A stretch of 64,000 nucleotides of DNA, taken from positions 248,001 to 312,000 of the forward strand of contig NZ_NTMR01000003.1 of assembly GCF_002307495.1 (NCBI RefSeq), in the 5' to 3' direction. Of the stretch, positions 63,823-64,000 are shown piece after piece (positions within the stretch are counted from its first letter, which is position 1; every line of letters starts with the position of its first letter). The notes under the pieces are model-generated. The model did not search any database and was not told the origin of the DNA. It saw nothing but the letters and a program-made list of their open reading frames with translations. The translations under genes were made by a program, and so were the position numbers. The DNA comes from Pseudomonas abyssi. Lineage in GTDB: Bacteria; Pseudomonadota; Gammaproteobacteria; Pseudomonadales; Pseudomonadaceae.

Positions 63823-64000
63823 ATGGGGCGGTGTGTACAAGAAGGGCGTTGGCCTGCTGCACAGGCCAAGGGCCTTACAGCTGTGTGTCTGGCGGTAATA
63901 CTGACCGCCTGTGCCGGTCCGTCCGGTACCGTGCCTATTGATGAGCGCGGTCGCGGTGGTCAACGCGCTCAGTCGGTTACAACCGGGGCGCACACGGTGC
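63823..64000 (+). CDS. nlpD: NlpD-like lipoprotein, 5' end (cut by window edge)
   Basis: 59 residues are visible from the ATG at 63823. A basic start, hydrophobic stretch and lipobox LTAC (cysteine at about residue 31) mark a lipoprotein; PIDERGRGGQRAQSVTTGAHTV fits the stretch before the LysM domain of NlpD. The expected LysM and M23 peptidase domains lie beyond the window. The position after surE-pcm-DUF368 supports the call. The ribosome site is weak and the start could differ by a few codons. Confidence 0.82.
   Translation, partial: MGRCVQEGRWPAAQAKGLTAVCLAVILTACAGPSGTVPIDERGRGGQRAQSVTTGAHTV

Overview
The window reads as a chromosomal segment of a Pseudomonas-lineage gammaproteobacterium adapted to salt. 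The evidence is: moderately high GC; the Pseudomonas-specific flagellar regulators FleQ and FleSR; an hsbA-hsbR-hptB set inside the flagellar cluster; an RhlG-like reductase; the truD-surE-pcm-(DUF368)-nlpD order; an ectABCD-ask cluster; and a PomAB-type (Na+-type) stator pair. Halopseudomonas or a marine P. stutzeri-like strain fits best. This placement is an inference from gene content, not from a marker-gene comparison.

Layout. 1-7.0 kb: a sugar and glycosylation locus just upstream of flagellin (partial unknown gene, methyltransferase, PLP sugar aminotransferase, FdtA/QdtA-like ketoisomerase, and a 1,443-residue protein with four GT-A-like domains and one GT-B-like domain). 7.0-31.7 kb: the flagellar run fliC-flaG-fliD-fliS-fliS2-fliT-fleQ-fleSR-fliEFGHIJ-hsbA-hsbR-hptB-fliK-fliLMNOPQR-flhB, all on +. 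Two sigma-28-like promoters precede fliC, and sigma-54 motifs precede fliD, fleSR, fliE, fliK and fliL, which matches the FleQ/RpoN hierarchy of Pseudomonas. flhA does not follow flhB; pomAB lies convergently against it instead. 33.7-37.7 kb: a SIMPL protein, two alpha/beta hydrolases and a CPA2 antiporter with a TrkA-N domain. 37.8-42.5 kb: the ectoine/hydroxyectoine operon ectABCD-ask on -, with a visible promoter and a TTG-started ectA. 42.9-46.0 kb: rhlG-like SDR, a 204-bp MITE-like element, and speA.

46.3-48.6 kb: the most notable block, a three-gene - strand operon of an epoxide-hydrolase-like protein, an SDR-fold protein carrying both halohydrin dehalogenase signatures (T-X4-F-X-G and S-X12-Y-X3-R), and a thioesterase-like protein. 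48.9-56.6 kb: an HD-GYP sensor gene broken by a frameshift at a G5 tract, an acyltransferase, a small unknown protein, and a sigma-54 two-component system divergent from a DUF4168 gene that has its own sigma-54 motif. 56.6-59.8 kb: LysR regulator and the glutathione-dependent formaldehyde pathway (adhC, fghA), with heptamer repeats between the two enzymes. 59.9 kb to the end: ispF-truD-surE-pcm-DUF368 and the 5' end of nlpD.

Two families of non-coding inverted-repeat elements are scattered through the window. Family 1 (ends near TAAGGAAGCACTGA) has four copies of 52-268 bp, three of which touch a stop codon. Family 2 (ends CTAGGGCCTGTTG) has one full and one reduced copy. No tRNA, rRNA, CRISPR array, transposase or prophage gene was seen.
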